Shown here in pieces: positions 14,863-23,430 of a stretch of 64,000 nucleotides of DNA; position 1 is the first letter of the stretch, and every line of letters starts with the position of its first letter. The notes beneath the pieces are model-generated. The model was not told where the DNA came from. It saw nothing but the letters and a program-made list of their open reading frames with translations, and did no database searches. The stretch spans positions 62,001 to 126,000 of the forward strand of contig NZ_SNVJ01000008.1 of NCBI RefSeq assembly GCF_009829925.1, written 5' to 3'. Origin of the DNA: Teichococcus coralli. Its GTDB lineage: Bacteria > Pseudomonadota > Alphaproteobacteria > Acetobacterales > Acetobacteraceae. A program made the translations under genes and the position numbers.

Positions 14863-15297
14863 TCACTTCTCGAAGGGAACGCCCTCGACGCGCGAGGACA
14901 GGGCGAGGCGCGGCAGGCAGTCGCTGCCGCCGTTCGGAGCCGGCCCGCAGGCGAGCAGGTCGTTCAGCAGCAGGGAGCCGACACCGCCGCAGTTCTGGCC
15001 GCCCATGTCGAAAACTCGCGCGGCGGTCTTCTCCGCGGGCAAGGGGCCGACATCCACGGCGAGGCGGCGCGAGATCACGCCGTCCTTCCCGAACACCAGC
15101 AGGTCGAGGCGAAGGGGATCGAGCGCTGCCGACGCCGGATTGCGCAACACCAGCCACACCCGGCAGCCTTCCCCCTGCGGCTGAAGCCGGTTGAGCTCCA
15201 ACCCGATGGAGTCGCTGGCCGGCTGTGCCTGCGCGAGGCCGGGCAACAGCAGGGCTGCAGCCAGACCCAGGCCGCCCGCGATCCCTCGCATGTCCAT
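14863..15297 (-). CDS. Small secreted protein leading the exbB-exbD-tonB operon
   Basis: 144 residues, function not recognised. An N-terminal signal peptide is clear: MDMRG, then a hydrophobic stretch [17 protein letters not shown] ending in an AQA-type cleavage site. The mature part is about 120 residues with four cysteines (CRVW, NCGG, ACGP, DCLP), which could form disulphides in the periplasm. It is co-directional with exbB, 10 bp away, so it is probably translated with the transport-energising genes and may be an accessory of that complex. Confidence 0.75.
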   Translation of the reverse strand: MDMRGIAGGLGLAAALLLPGLAQAQPASDSIGLELNRLQPQGEGCRVWLVLRNPASAALDPLRLDLLVFGKDGVISRRLAVDVGPLPAEKTAARVFDMGGQNCGGVGSLLLNDLLACGPAPNGGSDCLPRLALSSRVEGVPFEK

Positions 15298-15338
15298 TTG
15301 GCAAGACTTCCTCCGCTGCTGCGAAGGATTATGCCGCT

Positions 15339-15371
15339 ATTGCGAAGCGGTTGCAATGCGAATGGATCGCA
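15339..15371 (-). promoter_or_regulatory. Candidate iron-responsive operator of the exb-tonB operon
   Basis: Two overlapping imperfect palindromes lie 42-74 bp upstream of the operon's first start codon: ATTGCGA-N5-TTGCAAT (6 of 7 positions pair) and TGCGAAT-G-GATCGCA (7-1-7 layout, 5 of 7 pair). The 7-1-7 layout and the TGCGAAT/TTGCAAT vocabulary resemble alphaproteobacterial Fur/Irr sites. Assignment to a particular regulator is inference. Confidence 0.45.
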
Positions 15372-15882
15372 ATAACTCGGCTCAGTCTCTTGTTTCCCTG
15401 CTGCGCAAGCGAGGGCCGGAAGGAGGCGCAGTGAGGGGAAAGGGCCCTCGTGAAGGTGCTCCGGATCGCGCCCTTGCGGTCCCTCCATCAGGTGGATGCC
15501 CCGCGAGGTTTGTTCACTGGCTGTTTCTGCCGGGAATCGCGGGAATATTTCCCACTCTTCTCTTTTCGCTCAGGCTTGATTTGTCGGGGGAGCGCCGAAC
15601 CGGGCAAAAGCCAGGGCGAACTGGTCGCTCTTTGCTTCTTTCTTCCCATTTTCCGGGGCGCATTCGCTAAAAGGTTTATCTGCAGTTCACTAATTAAATT
15701 AAAATTTTGTAATCAAGAAGAATTTGAGTTGTCTACCCCATGATCGGCATGTCGTCGCGCTCTAATCGCGTGAACATGCGCAAAATTTCGCGATCTCACC
15801 ATTTGGGTTGGCGTGAAAACTTTTAAGAGACGGGATCATGGCTATGCTGAAGACACCGCTCACTCCTCAGGAATGAAAATCG
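15372..15882. other. Long intergenic stretch with an AT-rich core
   Basis: No convincing gene is seen here. Bases about 15,655-15,840 are strikingly A+T-rich for this genome (runs such as ttaaattaaaattttg), while the flanks are not. It separates the minus-strand exb operon from the plus-strand sulfur-carrier cluster and presumably holds the promoters of one or both. Confidence 0.6.
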
Positions 15883-16152
15883 ATGCCCGTTGTCCTGATG
15901 CCAAGCTCGCTGCGACGGTACACTGCCCAGCAGTCCAAGGTTACTGTTGGCGGAGAAACAGTGTCGGCTGTACTGGATAGCCTTGTGCAGCAATCGCCAG
16001 AAATGCGCGGTCATCTTTTCGCGGCGGGACAGCTCCGGCATTTCGTCGTGGTGTCGAAGAACGGCCAGGATATTCGCCTTCTCCAAGGTCTCGAGACGCC
16101 GGTTGCCGCGAATGACGAGATCCGCATCCTCGCCAGCATCGCCGGAGGCTGA
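15883..16152 (+). CDS. ThiS/MoaD/CysO-like sulfur-carrier protein
   Basis: Ubiquitin-fold carrier of 89 residues ending in the required diglycine (ASIAGG), which the E1-like partner adenylates and converts to a thiocarboxylate. The N-terminal segment MPVVLMPSSLRRY resembles the MoaD/CysO opening strand. AGGAATGA precedes the ATG. The E1-like gene follows after 5 bp, so the two are almost certainly one system. Which product receives the sulfur (cysteine, thiamin, molybdopterin or a secondary metabolite) cannot be told from sequence. Confidence 0.85.
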   Translation: MPVVLMPSSLRRYTAQQSKVTVGGETVSAVLDSLVQQSPEMRGHLFAAGQLRHFVVVSKNGQDIRLLQGLETPVAANDEIRILASIAGG

Positions 16153-16157
16153 GAGCC

Positions 16158-17336
16158 GTGGACGCGGAGACCACCCTCCCCCAGCTGAGCGACGGTGAGC
16201 TTCGCCGCTTCGGGCGGCACCTCATCCTGCCGGAGTTCGGCCTCGAGGGTCAGCGGCGGCTGAAAGCCGGCAGCGTGCTGCTGGTCGGCACCGGTGGCCT
16301 GGGCTGCCCGACCGCCCTCTACCTGGCCGCCGCCGGCGTGGGGCGGATCGGCCTGGTCGATGCCGATGTGGTGGAGGAGACCAACCTGCAGCGCCAGGTG
16401 GCGCATGGCTACTCCACCCTGGGTCTCGCCAAGACGGAAAGCGCCGCCGCGCGGATGCGCGACCTGAACCCGGATGCGGTGATCGAGCAGCACAAGGTCT
16501 TCCTCACGGAGGAGAACGCGCTCGACCTCATCGCCCGCTATGACGTCGTGATCGACGGCACCGACAACTTCCCGACGCGCTACCTCGTCAACGATGCCTG
16601 CGTGAAGCTTGGCAAGCCAAACGTGTTCGGCGGCGTTCTGCGCTTCGACGGCCAGCTCAGCGTCTTCGATGCGCGCCGGGGCCCCTGCTACCGCTGCCTC
16701 TTTCCGGAGCCGCCGCCGGTCGAGCTGGCGCCGAACTGCTCGGAGGCCGGGGTGCTGGGCGTTCTCCCGGGCGTCATCGGCGCGCTCCAGGCCACCGAGG
16801 CGGTCAAGCTGCTGACCGGCATCGGCACGCCGATGGTGGGCCGCATGCTGGTCTATGATGGGCTCGACCTGAGCTTCAACACGGTGGAGCTGGCCAAGAA
16901 CCCGAACTGCCCCTGCTGCAGCAAGCCTTCCGCCGAGATCGTGCTGCGCACCGAGCAGATGGTCTGCGCCGCGCCGACGGTCGGCCGGACGGTAAGCCCG
17001 ACGGAGCTGCGCGCGCGTCTGAAGGCCGATGAGCGGATGCTGGTGCTCGACGTGCGCAACCCCGACGAATGGCTGGGCGGAACGATCCCGGGCGCCATGC
17101 GCATCGCCAAGCCCGAGCTCGAAGCGGCCATCCGTTCCGTGCTGGAGGAAGGCCGGCAGCCGGAAGGCGGCGTGCTCGCCGCCCTGCCCCGCGACCAGGA
17201 TATCATTGTCTACTGCCAGTCCGGCATGCGAAGCAGCGCGGCCATCCGCAGTCTCGTCGCCGCAGGCTATGACCCTGCGCACCTCTTCAACCTCGATCGC
17301 GGCTTCTCAGCCTGGCGGAAAGAGGCCGAGCAATAA
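16158..17336 (+). CDS. moeB: E1-like adenylyltransferase with rhodanese domain (MoeB/MoeZ type)
   Basis: Activates the C-terminal glycine of the preceding sulfur carrier and delivers sulfur to it. 392 residues: ThiF/MoeB domain (about 1-260) with nucleotide loop GTGGLGCP near residue 44, DGTDNFPTRY, and two CxxC zinc pairs (CYRC near 176 and CPCC near 251); rhodanese domain (about 280-392) with active Cys in YCQSGMRSS near 353. The start is GTG behind a GGAGG. The two-domain layout matches MoeZ-type proteins of actinobacteria and proteobacteria. Confidence 0.88.
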   Translation: MDAETTLPQLSDGELRRFGRHLILPEFGLEGQRRLKAGSVLLVGTGGLGCPTALYLAAAGVGRIGLVDADVVEETNLQRQVAHGYSTLGLAKTESAAARMRDLNPDAVIEQHKVFLTEENALDLIARYDVVIDGTDNFPTRYLVNDACVKLGKPNVFGGVLRFDGQLSVFDARRGPCYRCLFPEPPPVELAPNCSEAGVLGVLPGVIGALQATEAVKLLTGIGTPMVGRMLVYDGLDLSFNTVELAKNPNCPCCSKPSAEIVLRTEQMVCAAPTVGRTVSPTELRARLKADERMLVLDVRNPDEWLGGTIPGAMRIAKPELEAAIRSVLEEGRQPEGGVLAALPRDQDIIVYCQSGMRSSAAIRSLVAAGYDPAHLFNLDRGFSAWRKEAEQ

Positions 17337-17523
17337 TACCTCCCGGAATTCCGGCGCGCGAAAATTCATTCTGACGAATCCGAAACGATTCTCTCGGAAA
17401 TTTTTTTCTGATTGGAAGTCTCCGGTGAGTCGTTTCGGAATTACTTCGAGGGATCGCATTACGGCGGTCCCCCGCGCACCCTGCCCTATGCGCTTTCCTG
17501 CCTTCAGCAAGCGGACACGACCT

Positions 17524-19038
17524 ATGCCTCTGCAAACCAGCGCCAGCCTCATTGAAGAAATAAAGGATCTGGCTCCCCCCGGCCTTGCGGAGCTGAATGC
17601 CAATACCCTGGCCGCGCTGGGCGCGGTGACCCGCCGGCTGATCGCGACCATGAAGCGCGAGGGTAGGCTTTCCGAGAACCCGATCGAGCTGGCGATGACG
17701 CGGGACGTCGCGTTGCACCACGAGGCCGCGTTGAGGCGCCTCAAGGGCCGGCGCGTCATGGTGATCGGGGGCGAGGGCTGCGTCGGCACCCGCCTGCGGA
17801 GCCTGCTTGCCGGCCTTGGGCCGCAGTCGCTCGTGAGCCTCGACATCGCCGCGCATGGCGGCCTCGGCACCGGCATGCGGGTGGACATCCGCGACGCCGC
17901 GGCGCTGGACGCCGCCTTCGCCGAAGCTCGCCCCGAGGTGGTGTTCCATCTCGCCGCCATCCGCGAGCCCGGCAGGGCCGAGGTCATCGTGCGGGACGCG
18001 GTGGAGACGAACGTCTATGGCACGGCCAACGTCATCGCCGCCTGCCGGCGGCATGGTGTCGCACAGGCTGTCTATTCCTCCACGGGCAAGTGCTTCGCCT
18101 ACATCACCGACCACGTCTATACCGCCACCAAGAAGCTGGCCGAAGCGCAGTGGATGGCCGCCGCCCGGGAGGGCGGCCCGACGCAGTTCGTGGCGACCCG
18201 GTTCACGCATGTGCTGGAGAACGGCATCGTTGCGCGTGATATCGCGCAGGGCATCAAGGCCGGGCTGGTCGGGCTGCACGGCTCGGACCGGCACTTCAAC
18301 CTGCAGAACCTGCGCCAGGCGACACATCTCCTGGTGAACGCCGTGGCTCTGGCCGGCGAGCAGGCGGCCGACAGCTTCTGGAGCGCCATTGATCTCGGCT
18401 GGCCGGTGAACACGCTGGAGATGGCGCTCTACCAGATCGACCAGGGCGGCCGGGACGTCGCCGTCCGGTTCCTGGGCGTTCCGCGCGGCTATGACGAGCA
18501 GTTCTTCCGTGGCCAGTTCGACTGGAGCGGCGCGCACGAATACCATCCCCTGATCAATGCCCTCGAAGCGCCCAGCAGCTTCACGGACCGCACGGGAACG
18601 ATGATCGGCGCACGGGTCCCCGCCGGCGCCGAGGGGCGGTTGCAGCAGGAGCTTGAGCGGCTGCGGCATGTGCTGCGGGAAAACCCCCGCGACGCCGGGT
18701 TCGTGGCGGATGCGGTGGTGAAGCGGGCTCTGCTGGACGCGGTTGCCGGCTTGGCGGCCTCGGCCTTCGCGGCCAGCGATCCGCAGCGCCTCCTGGACGT
18801 CCTGTGGTGGGGCGCGGCACCGAATTGGGCCGGCCCTGACGCCTCCACCGCCCGGCGCTTCGCGCCGGTGCTGACCCTGCTGGCGGATGCGATGCTCCAG
18901 CGGCCCGTGGCCCTCCGGGATGTGCCCGGCGCCGCGGAAAAGCTCGCGGACATCGCGCTGACCTTCCGGCAGATCCCCGCTCTTGAAGAAAGGGCGGCAA
19001 GCCTGAGCGCCGCCCTTGAACCGGCGGTCGCGAACTGA
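17524..19038 (+). CDS. NAD-dependent epimerase/dehydratase (extended SDR family)
   Basis: About 504 residues. A helical N-terminal extension (1-75) precedes a Rossmann fold with VIGGEGCVGTRL near residue 80. The SDR catalytic pair is in YTATKK (about 199-204) and the region after YSSTGKC matches the family's Ser/Thr position. The closest family look is the polysaccharide-biosynthesis/UDP-sugar epimerase group. The C-terminal 150 residues are helical and unrecognised. An alternative ATG lies at 17,488. The upstream gap (17,337-17,523) is AT-rich with a T7 run at about 17,401, so this gene may have its own promoter. Confidence 0.72.
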   Translation: MPLQTSASLIEEIKDLAPPGLAELNANTLAALGAVTRRLIATMKREGRLSENPIELAMTRDVALHHEAALRRLKGRRVMVIGGEGCVGTRLRSLLAGLGPQSLVSLDIAAHGGLGTGMRVDIRDAAALDAAFAEARPEVVFHLAAIREPGRAEVIVRDAVETNVYGTANVIAACRRHGVAQAVYSSTGKCFAYITDHVYTATKKLAEAQWMAAAREGGPTQFVATRFTHVLENGIVARDIAQGIKAGLVGLHGSDRHFNLQNLRQATHLLVNAVALAGEQAADSFWSAIDLGWPVNTLEMALYQIDQGGRDVAVRFLGVPRGYDEQFFRGQFDWSGAHEYHPLINALEAPSSFTDRTGTMIGARVPAGAEGRLQQELERLRHVLRENPRDAGFVADAVVKRALLDAVAGLAASAFAASDPQRLLDVLWWGAAPNWAGPDASTARRFAPVLTLLADAMLQRPVALRDVPGAAEKLADIALTFRQIPALEERAASLSAALEPAVAN

Positions 19039-19280
19039 GCACCCTTCCGGCGGGGAGATCAGGAGGGGCACCGCCAGCTCTCCGCTCCTCCCGCGCACCG
19101 TGCGGAGGCCGAAGGACTTGCCGCCGGCCTGCCGGATCCCGGAAGCCAACGGCCCGAAGCGACTCCATTGAAGCGGCGGCCGAGCTTTTTTTCTCCGCCG
19201 TGCCACCCTCCGGATTTGACGGGCGCTCGCCGGGAGGCTAGAAGCGGCTCCGCATACGCCGTGCAACTTCAACACTCCGC

Positions 19281-19373
19281 GGAGGGGTGGCCGAGTGGCC
19301 GAAGGCGGCGGTTTGCTAAACCGTTAGACGGGGATAACCCGTCTCGTGGGTTCGAATCCCATCCCCTCCGCCA
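19281..19373 (+). tRNA. tRNA-Ser (anticodon GCU)
   Basis: The acceptor GGAGGGG pairs with CCCCTCC near the 3' end, followed by discriminator G and an encoded CCA. The anticodon is in TTTGCTAAA. A long variable arm (gacggggataacccgtc) is typical of class II serine tRNAs, and the T-loop GGTTCGAATCC is present. Its 3' end is the integration target of the downstream island. Confidence 0.95.
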
Positions 19374-19378
19374 TTTCC
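19360..19378 (+). other. Left attachment site of the island
   Basis: CATCCCCTCCGCCATTTCC covers the last bases of tRNA-Ser, the CCA and five bases beyond. An identical 19-mer is at 50,201-50,219 in the same orientation. Confidence 0.9.
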
Positions 19379-19417
19379 CTTAAAGAAAACAGTGATTTAA
19401 TGAGAATCAGCTGGTTT

Positions 19418-19438
19418 GTTCCCACGCTGGTTCCCACA
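19418..19438 (+). promoter_or_regulatory. Candidate integrase arm site (left)
   Basis: Two copies of GTTCCCAC spaced by four bases lie 40 bp inside the left attachment site. The same pair with the same spacing and orientation lies inside the right end at 50,050-50,070, and I noticed no others between. That is what arm-type binding sites of a tyrosine integrase would look like. Confidence 0.65.
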
Positions 19439-19504
19439 CTCGGCCCTTGCTGCTGGTTGAGCTAGTTGGAGGTGGCAGCAGGAGCCGCGCTGCCAGGCCC
19501 CTCA

Positions 19505-19640
19505 GCCGGTGAACCGGGCCGCGAACCGGTCGACGACCGCGGCGCAATCGGCACGCTGCGCCAGTTTGACCGCCCAGAACCCGAAAAGGGTTGCGGCCGT
19601 GGCAAGCTCCGGCGTTAAGGCGCTCTGGGAGAAGATGTCG
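19505..19640 (-). pseudogene. C-terminal gene remnant
   Basis: On the minus strand a coding-like stretch of about 40 residues (ALTPELATAATLFGFWAVK ... AARFTG, then stop) has no start codon; a stop lies just upstream in frame. It is sandwiched between the left island end and the RecD-like gene. Probably the tail of a gene cut by an earlier insertion; family not recognised. Confidence 0.3.
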
Positions 19641-19662
19641 GAGGCGCTGTCTCACCGCGACC

Positions 19663-22600
19663 TCAACCGAGGATGATGCGCGCCAGCCGCTCCACCTCGA
19701 GCATGTCGAGGCCGATGCCAGGGGCCTCGCTCGTCTCAACCAGCACCCTATCGGCGCCGCCCGCCTCGGTCAGGGGTCTGATGCCCTCCTTGAGGTAGGC
19801 CGCACGCTTGCGCGCCCACCGCGCGGCGTACTTCGGGTCGCCGAGCATTCCGAGGTGCTCCCAGTAGTAGGTGACACCCGTCGCGTCGTCCTGGATCGTG
19901 AAGTCCGGCCAGCGCGTCCAGCCGTCCAGGACGACAGGCTGCTCGTAGGTGTATTTCACGCCCATCGCGATAAGCTTCTCGGCAATGGCCAGCTCGGACT
20001 TCGACTGGACGAGTTCGCCCCTGCTCGTCCTGTGCAGAAGCTGGCGATCGACCGTCACCTTCGCCCCGGCGAACGGAACGTCGATGGGGTCGGGTCGGTC
20101 GAATAGGTCGGTAAGGCGCCGGGCGATCTCGGACGCCGCGGGGTGCGAGAAGCGCCTCAGCGATGCAATGTCGTCCTGGTGAAGGATGGTTACCTCATCC
20201 CTGTGGCGCGTGAGCGCGGTGTAGAGTAGCTCCCGCGTCAGCGGGCGGCAGTCCTTCGGGACGACCACGAAGGTCTTGCCGAACTGGCTTCCCTGAGTCT
20301 TGTGGACCGTGAGGGCATAAGCGAGCTCCAGATCGGGCGATCCGTCGTCCCCGCCGAACTCCCAGCGGGAGTAGGTGAACCTGATCCCGGGCTGCGTGTT
20401 GAACTCGACCTCAAGGTCCTTGGGCCGGTACTTCACGTTCCTGAACTTGAACCCGCCGACCACGACGCCGATGTCGCCGTTTGCGACGTAAGCGGGATCC
20501 GACTTCGGATAGGTGCGCCGCCTCCCGTTGTTCCTGACGTTGATGACCTTGTCGCCGTAGAGCAGCCCTTGCGGCCCGGCGGGGCGAGGTATCTTGACGT
20601 GCCAGCCGCTCCCCTCCGCGTACTCCCGGGTCGAGGCACGGAAGGTCCGCTGGATTGCAAGGTTCAGGGCGTCGACGCCCGCGAGGGAGGCGCGGACGGG
20701 CGAGAGCACCTGCCAGTCGTGGCTGGCGGCCGCCGCTCCGGGGTCGTCGCGGTTCGGGCTCTTCGGCCAGTAGAAGACACGGCCCTCGTGGCCGGTGCCG
20801 CCGACGCTGAGGCCGAAGCCCATCTCGTCGCCGGGACCTGAGAGACCGAGGCTCCTGACCAGCTCGTCGGTCAGGACCTGCCCGACGGCCGGGAGGCTCG
20901 GCCAAGCGGCCGTGCGGACGTGATCGAGGGAGCCCGCCTTCAGCCGGTCCCACACCTCGTCAGACCCGGCATCGAGCGCCTCCCCGCTGAACTGGCGCGC
21001 GAGCAGGACGTCCCCGCGCCCAGCGCCGCGCTGGCGGCCGATGATGGTGAGCTCCGCATAGCCGGGCGCTACGCGCGGGAAGACAGGCGGCGACTCGGCA
21101 GGGGCGAGGTGCCTGCAGATATCCACGAACGGGCGCCCGGCCCCGATCGGGGGGAGCTGGCGGGGGTCACCCACAAGCACGAGACGCTCGACACCCTCCA
21201 AGGAGTCGAACAAGGCGGCGAGCTGGTCCTCAGTGAGCATGGAGCACTCGTCGACCACGACGGTCCGATAACCCTTCTCGCGGGGCTCCTGCGGGTTGAC
21301 GTAGTAGCGCCCGCTCCTCCCGTCGTAGCGCCGCAGCCGGGAGAGGAATTGGGCCAGGGTCTTGCCCTCACCGAGCCGTCCTGCCGCCTCCTCCAGCCGC
21401 ACCCGAGCCTTGCCCGTGGGCGCGAGGAGCAGGACGCCCCGTGACGATACCTCGGGGAGGTCGCAGAGGATCCGCAGCAGCGTCGTCTTCCCGGATCCGG
21501 CCGGACCGACGAGGACCGTGAGGCGGCCCGCGGCGATCTGGGCAAGCGCGGCCTCCTTCTCCGACCTAGCACGGGCCTCCTCCGCCCGCTCGGCCTCCCC
21601 TGCGCCCTCCTCCAGCCCCAGGATCCGGTCGATCAGTCCGCGCCAGGGGTGCTGCAGGTCGTGCGGCCTGGCCGCCGCGCGCCGGCGCACCTCACGCGCG
21701 ATCAGGGCCTTGGCGTCGCGGTAGCGGGCGAGCTTGTAGGCCGGGCCGCTCTCGGTCGTGGCGGCTTCGAGAGCCTCGGAGAGGCGTGCCGCGTTAATCT
21801 GGAGCACGTCCTCGTCGATGTGGCACGGCGGGTCGAGGGGCGTTGACCTCGACAGTCTGGCGATCCAGCTGAGCGGCAGGAGGGTGTGGCCGCCCTGGGA
21901 CGCCGCGGTCTCCAGCAGGCGAGTCACCAGGCCGCGCACCCGGCGCGGGTCGATGCCGTCCGCCATGGCGGTCCCCGGCGGGAGCGGACGGACCGCCCGG
22001 ATTGCATCCGGCGGAAACACGCCGCGGTCAATCACCGCGAAATCGATCCGGTCGGGGGAGGCCTCGTCACGCTCGAAGAGGACGTAGGGGTTGGCGAGGA
22101 TCTCGGCATCCGGGGTGGCCGGGTGGAGCGTCCTTTCCTCGGGCTGGTAGGCACGGACGGCCTGCTCCTCGGTAAGGCAGCACCGGGCGATGAGGTCGAG
22201 GAGCAGCTTCCTCCCCGGCGGCAGCAGCCGCCACTTCTCCCGATAGCTGCTCCCGAATCCGAGGCCGTCCGCGCTTGGCAGCAGCGACGGGTCGGCGACG
22301 AAGGCATCGATGAACGCGAAAGCGTCGAAGGGCGCGCCCTCCTTCGCTCCCACGCGGACGATCTCGTACGCGAGCAGGCCCCCGTGCGGCAGCCCAAAGG
22401 CCGCGAGGGCGCTGCCGAGGCCGGGGTGGACCCCCCGGGCGCGCCAGAGACGCGCGAGCTCGCGGTCAATCCACGCCAGCGGCCCCGACACGTCGAGCTC
22501 CACCCGTTCCGCGGCGGCCTTCAGGCCCACGGCGCAGGACAGGAGGGACGCGATAGCCTCGTCGTCCGATAGGTGCTCCGCCCCGTAGGAGTAGGCGGAG

Positions 22601-23430
22601 AACTGGCCATCCGGCGCGAAGGCGACGCAGGCCTCCAGGTCGAGGGATGGGTCCCGGCCCGCCAGCTTCAGCAGTTCGTGGTAGGGCATGAGGAAGCCGT
22701 CGCCGCCCTTCGGCCGCAGCGAGTGCCGCACCGTCCGCTCCCAGAGCACGCCGCTGAGCGGGCCGGGCCGCTCGTAGTTGTAGTCGATCAGGCCGCCCAC
22801 GCCCGTCACCCGGCCGACGCCGACGATGACCCTCCGGCTGTCCTCGGAGAGCGGTGTGCGCTTGGCGTAGAAGAAGCAGAGCGAGTCCTCCTCCTTCAGC
22901 GCGCCGAAGAAGGTGTCGAGCATGACCACTTGGTTGTCGCGGTCCTGGATCCAGCTCGTGTCGAATGGCAGGTCGGGCTCGCGGGACGGGTCGTAACCCA
23001 GGCGAAGGGCCTCGGCTTTGCCCTTTACCCGCTCCTTTGGGCTGCCCTCCACCGCCTGCCGGAGCATCCACCCGAAGGGGACGCAAGCTGCCGAGTAGGG
23101 CTCCAGGCGGAGCGGCGTGACCCCGAAATGTCCGTGCGTCGCCTCGCTCATCTGCTTGTACGGGTGCTGCTTTCGAAGGGTCACGTCCTGGGCCGAGAGG
23201 AAGCCCGCCCGCTCCTCGACGCAGGGCGGCAGGTCTCGCTCATCCAGGCTCTCGAACGCCCAACCCGCCAGGGCGCCGTCCGCCCGTCCGTCCTTCGCGA
23301 TGCGCGACAGGACCACGCACGAGGTGTTCGCCGCAGGATCGTCGCAGACGTGGCCATCCCAGCGGCGGTCGTGCCAAGGCACGCGGATACTGATGTGCTG
23401 CCTCGATAGCTGCCGTGCGCCCTCGATCAA
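19663..23430 (-). CDS. RecD-like SF1 helicase with C-terminal nuclease-like domain
   Basis: A 1,255-residue protein. The N-terminal half (about 1-620) is unrecognised and opens with IRVPWHDRRWDGHVCDD. A RecD/TraA-type superfamily 1 helicase follows: Walker A GPAGSGKTTLL near residue 640, DECSML near 728, VGDPRQLPPIG, and the RecD-type motif VHKTQGSQF near 1041. The C-terminal 110 residues look like a PD-(D/E)xK-type fold (SKSELAIAEK, then PDFTI near 1173 and WEHLG near 1191). The start is an in-frame TTG and could lie slightly elsewhere. The combination suggests a stand-alone anti-phage helicase-nuclease; this is inference from architecture and island context. Confidence 0.72.
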   Translation of the reverse strand: MIEGARQLSRQHISIRVPWHDRRWDGHVCDDPAANTSCVVLSRIAKDGRADGALAGWAFESLDERDLPPCVEERAGFLSAQDVTLRKQHPYKQMSEATHGHFGVTPLRLEPYSAACVPFGWMLRQAVEGSPKERVKGKAEALRLGYDPSREPDLPFDTSWIQDRDNQVVMLDTFFGALKEEDSLCFFYAKRTPLSEDSRRVIVGVGRVTGVGGLIDYNYERPGPLSGVLWERTVRHSLRPKGGDGFLMPYHELLKLAGRDPSLDLEACVAFAPDGQFSAYSYGAEHLSDDEAIASLLSCAVGLKAAAERVELDVSGPLAWIDRELARLWRARGVHPGLGSALAAFGLPHGGLLAYEIVRVGAKEGAPFDAFAFIDAFVADPSLLPSADGLGFGSSYREKWRLLPPGRKLLLDLIARCCLTEEQAVRAYQPEERTLHPATPDAEILANPYVLFERDEASPDRIDFAVIDRGVFPPDAIRAVRPLPPGTAMADGIDPRRVRGLVTRLLETAASQGGHTLLPLSWIARLSRSTPLDPPCHIDEDVLQINAARLSEALEAATTESGPAYKLARYRDAKALIAREVRRRAAARPHDLQHPWRGLIDRILGLEEGAGEAERAEEARARSEKEAALAQIAAGRLTVLVGPAGSGKTTLLRILCDLPEVSSRGVLLLAPTGKARVRLEEAAGRLGEGKTLAQFLSRLRRYDGRSGRYYVNPQEPREKGYRTVVVDECSMLTEDQLAALFDSLEGVERLVLVGDPRQLPPIGAGRPFVDICRHLAPAESPPVFPRVAPGYAELTIIGRQRGAGRGDVLLARQFSGEALDAGSDEVWDRLKAGSLDHVRTAAWPSLPAVGQVLTDELVRSLGLSGPGDEMGFGLSVGGTGHEGRVFYWPKSPNRDDPGAAAASHDWQVLSPVRASLAGVDALNLAIQRTFRASTREYAEGSGWHVKIPRPAGPQGLLYGDKVINVRNNGRRRTYPKSDPAYVANGDIGVVVGGFKFRNVKYRPKDLEVEFNTQPGIRFTYSRWEFGGDDGSPDLELAYALTVHKTQGSQFGKTFVVVPKDCRPLTRELLYTALTRHRDEVTILHQDDIASLRRFSHPAASEIARRLTDLFDRPDPIDVPFAGAKVTVDRQLLHRTSRGELVQSKSELAIAEKLIAMGVKYTYEQPVVLDGWTRWPDFTIQDDATGVTYYWEHLGMLGDPKYAARWARKRAAYLKEGIRPLTEAGGADRVLVETSEAPGIGLDMLEVERLARIILG

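Noticed and set aside
17343..17407. CCGGAATTCCGG palindrome and T7 run as a strong terminator
   Set aside because: The palindrome has no loop and is 46 bp before the T-run; no convincing stem precedes the T7, so no terminator is annotated.
19407..19739. 110-residue minus-strand frame after the tRNA
   Set aside because: Crosses the arm-site region and the end of the RecD-like gene in another frame; no domain or ribosome site.
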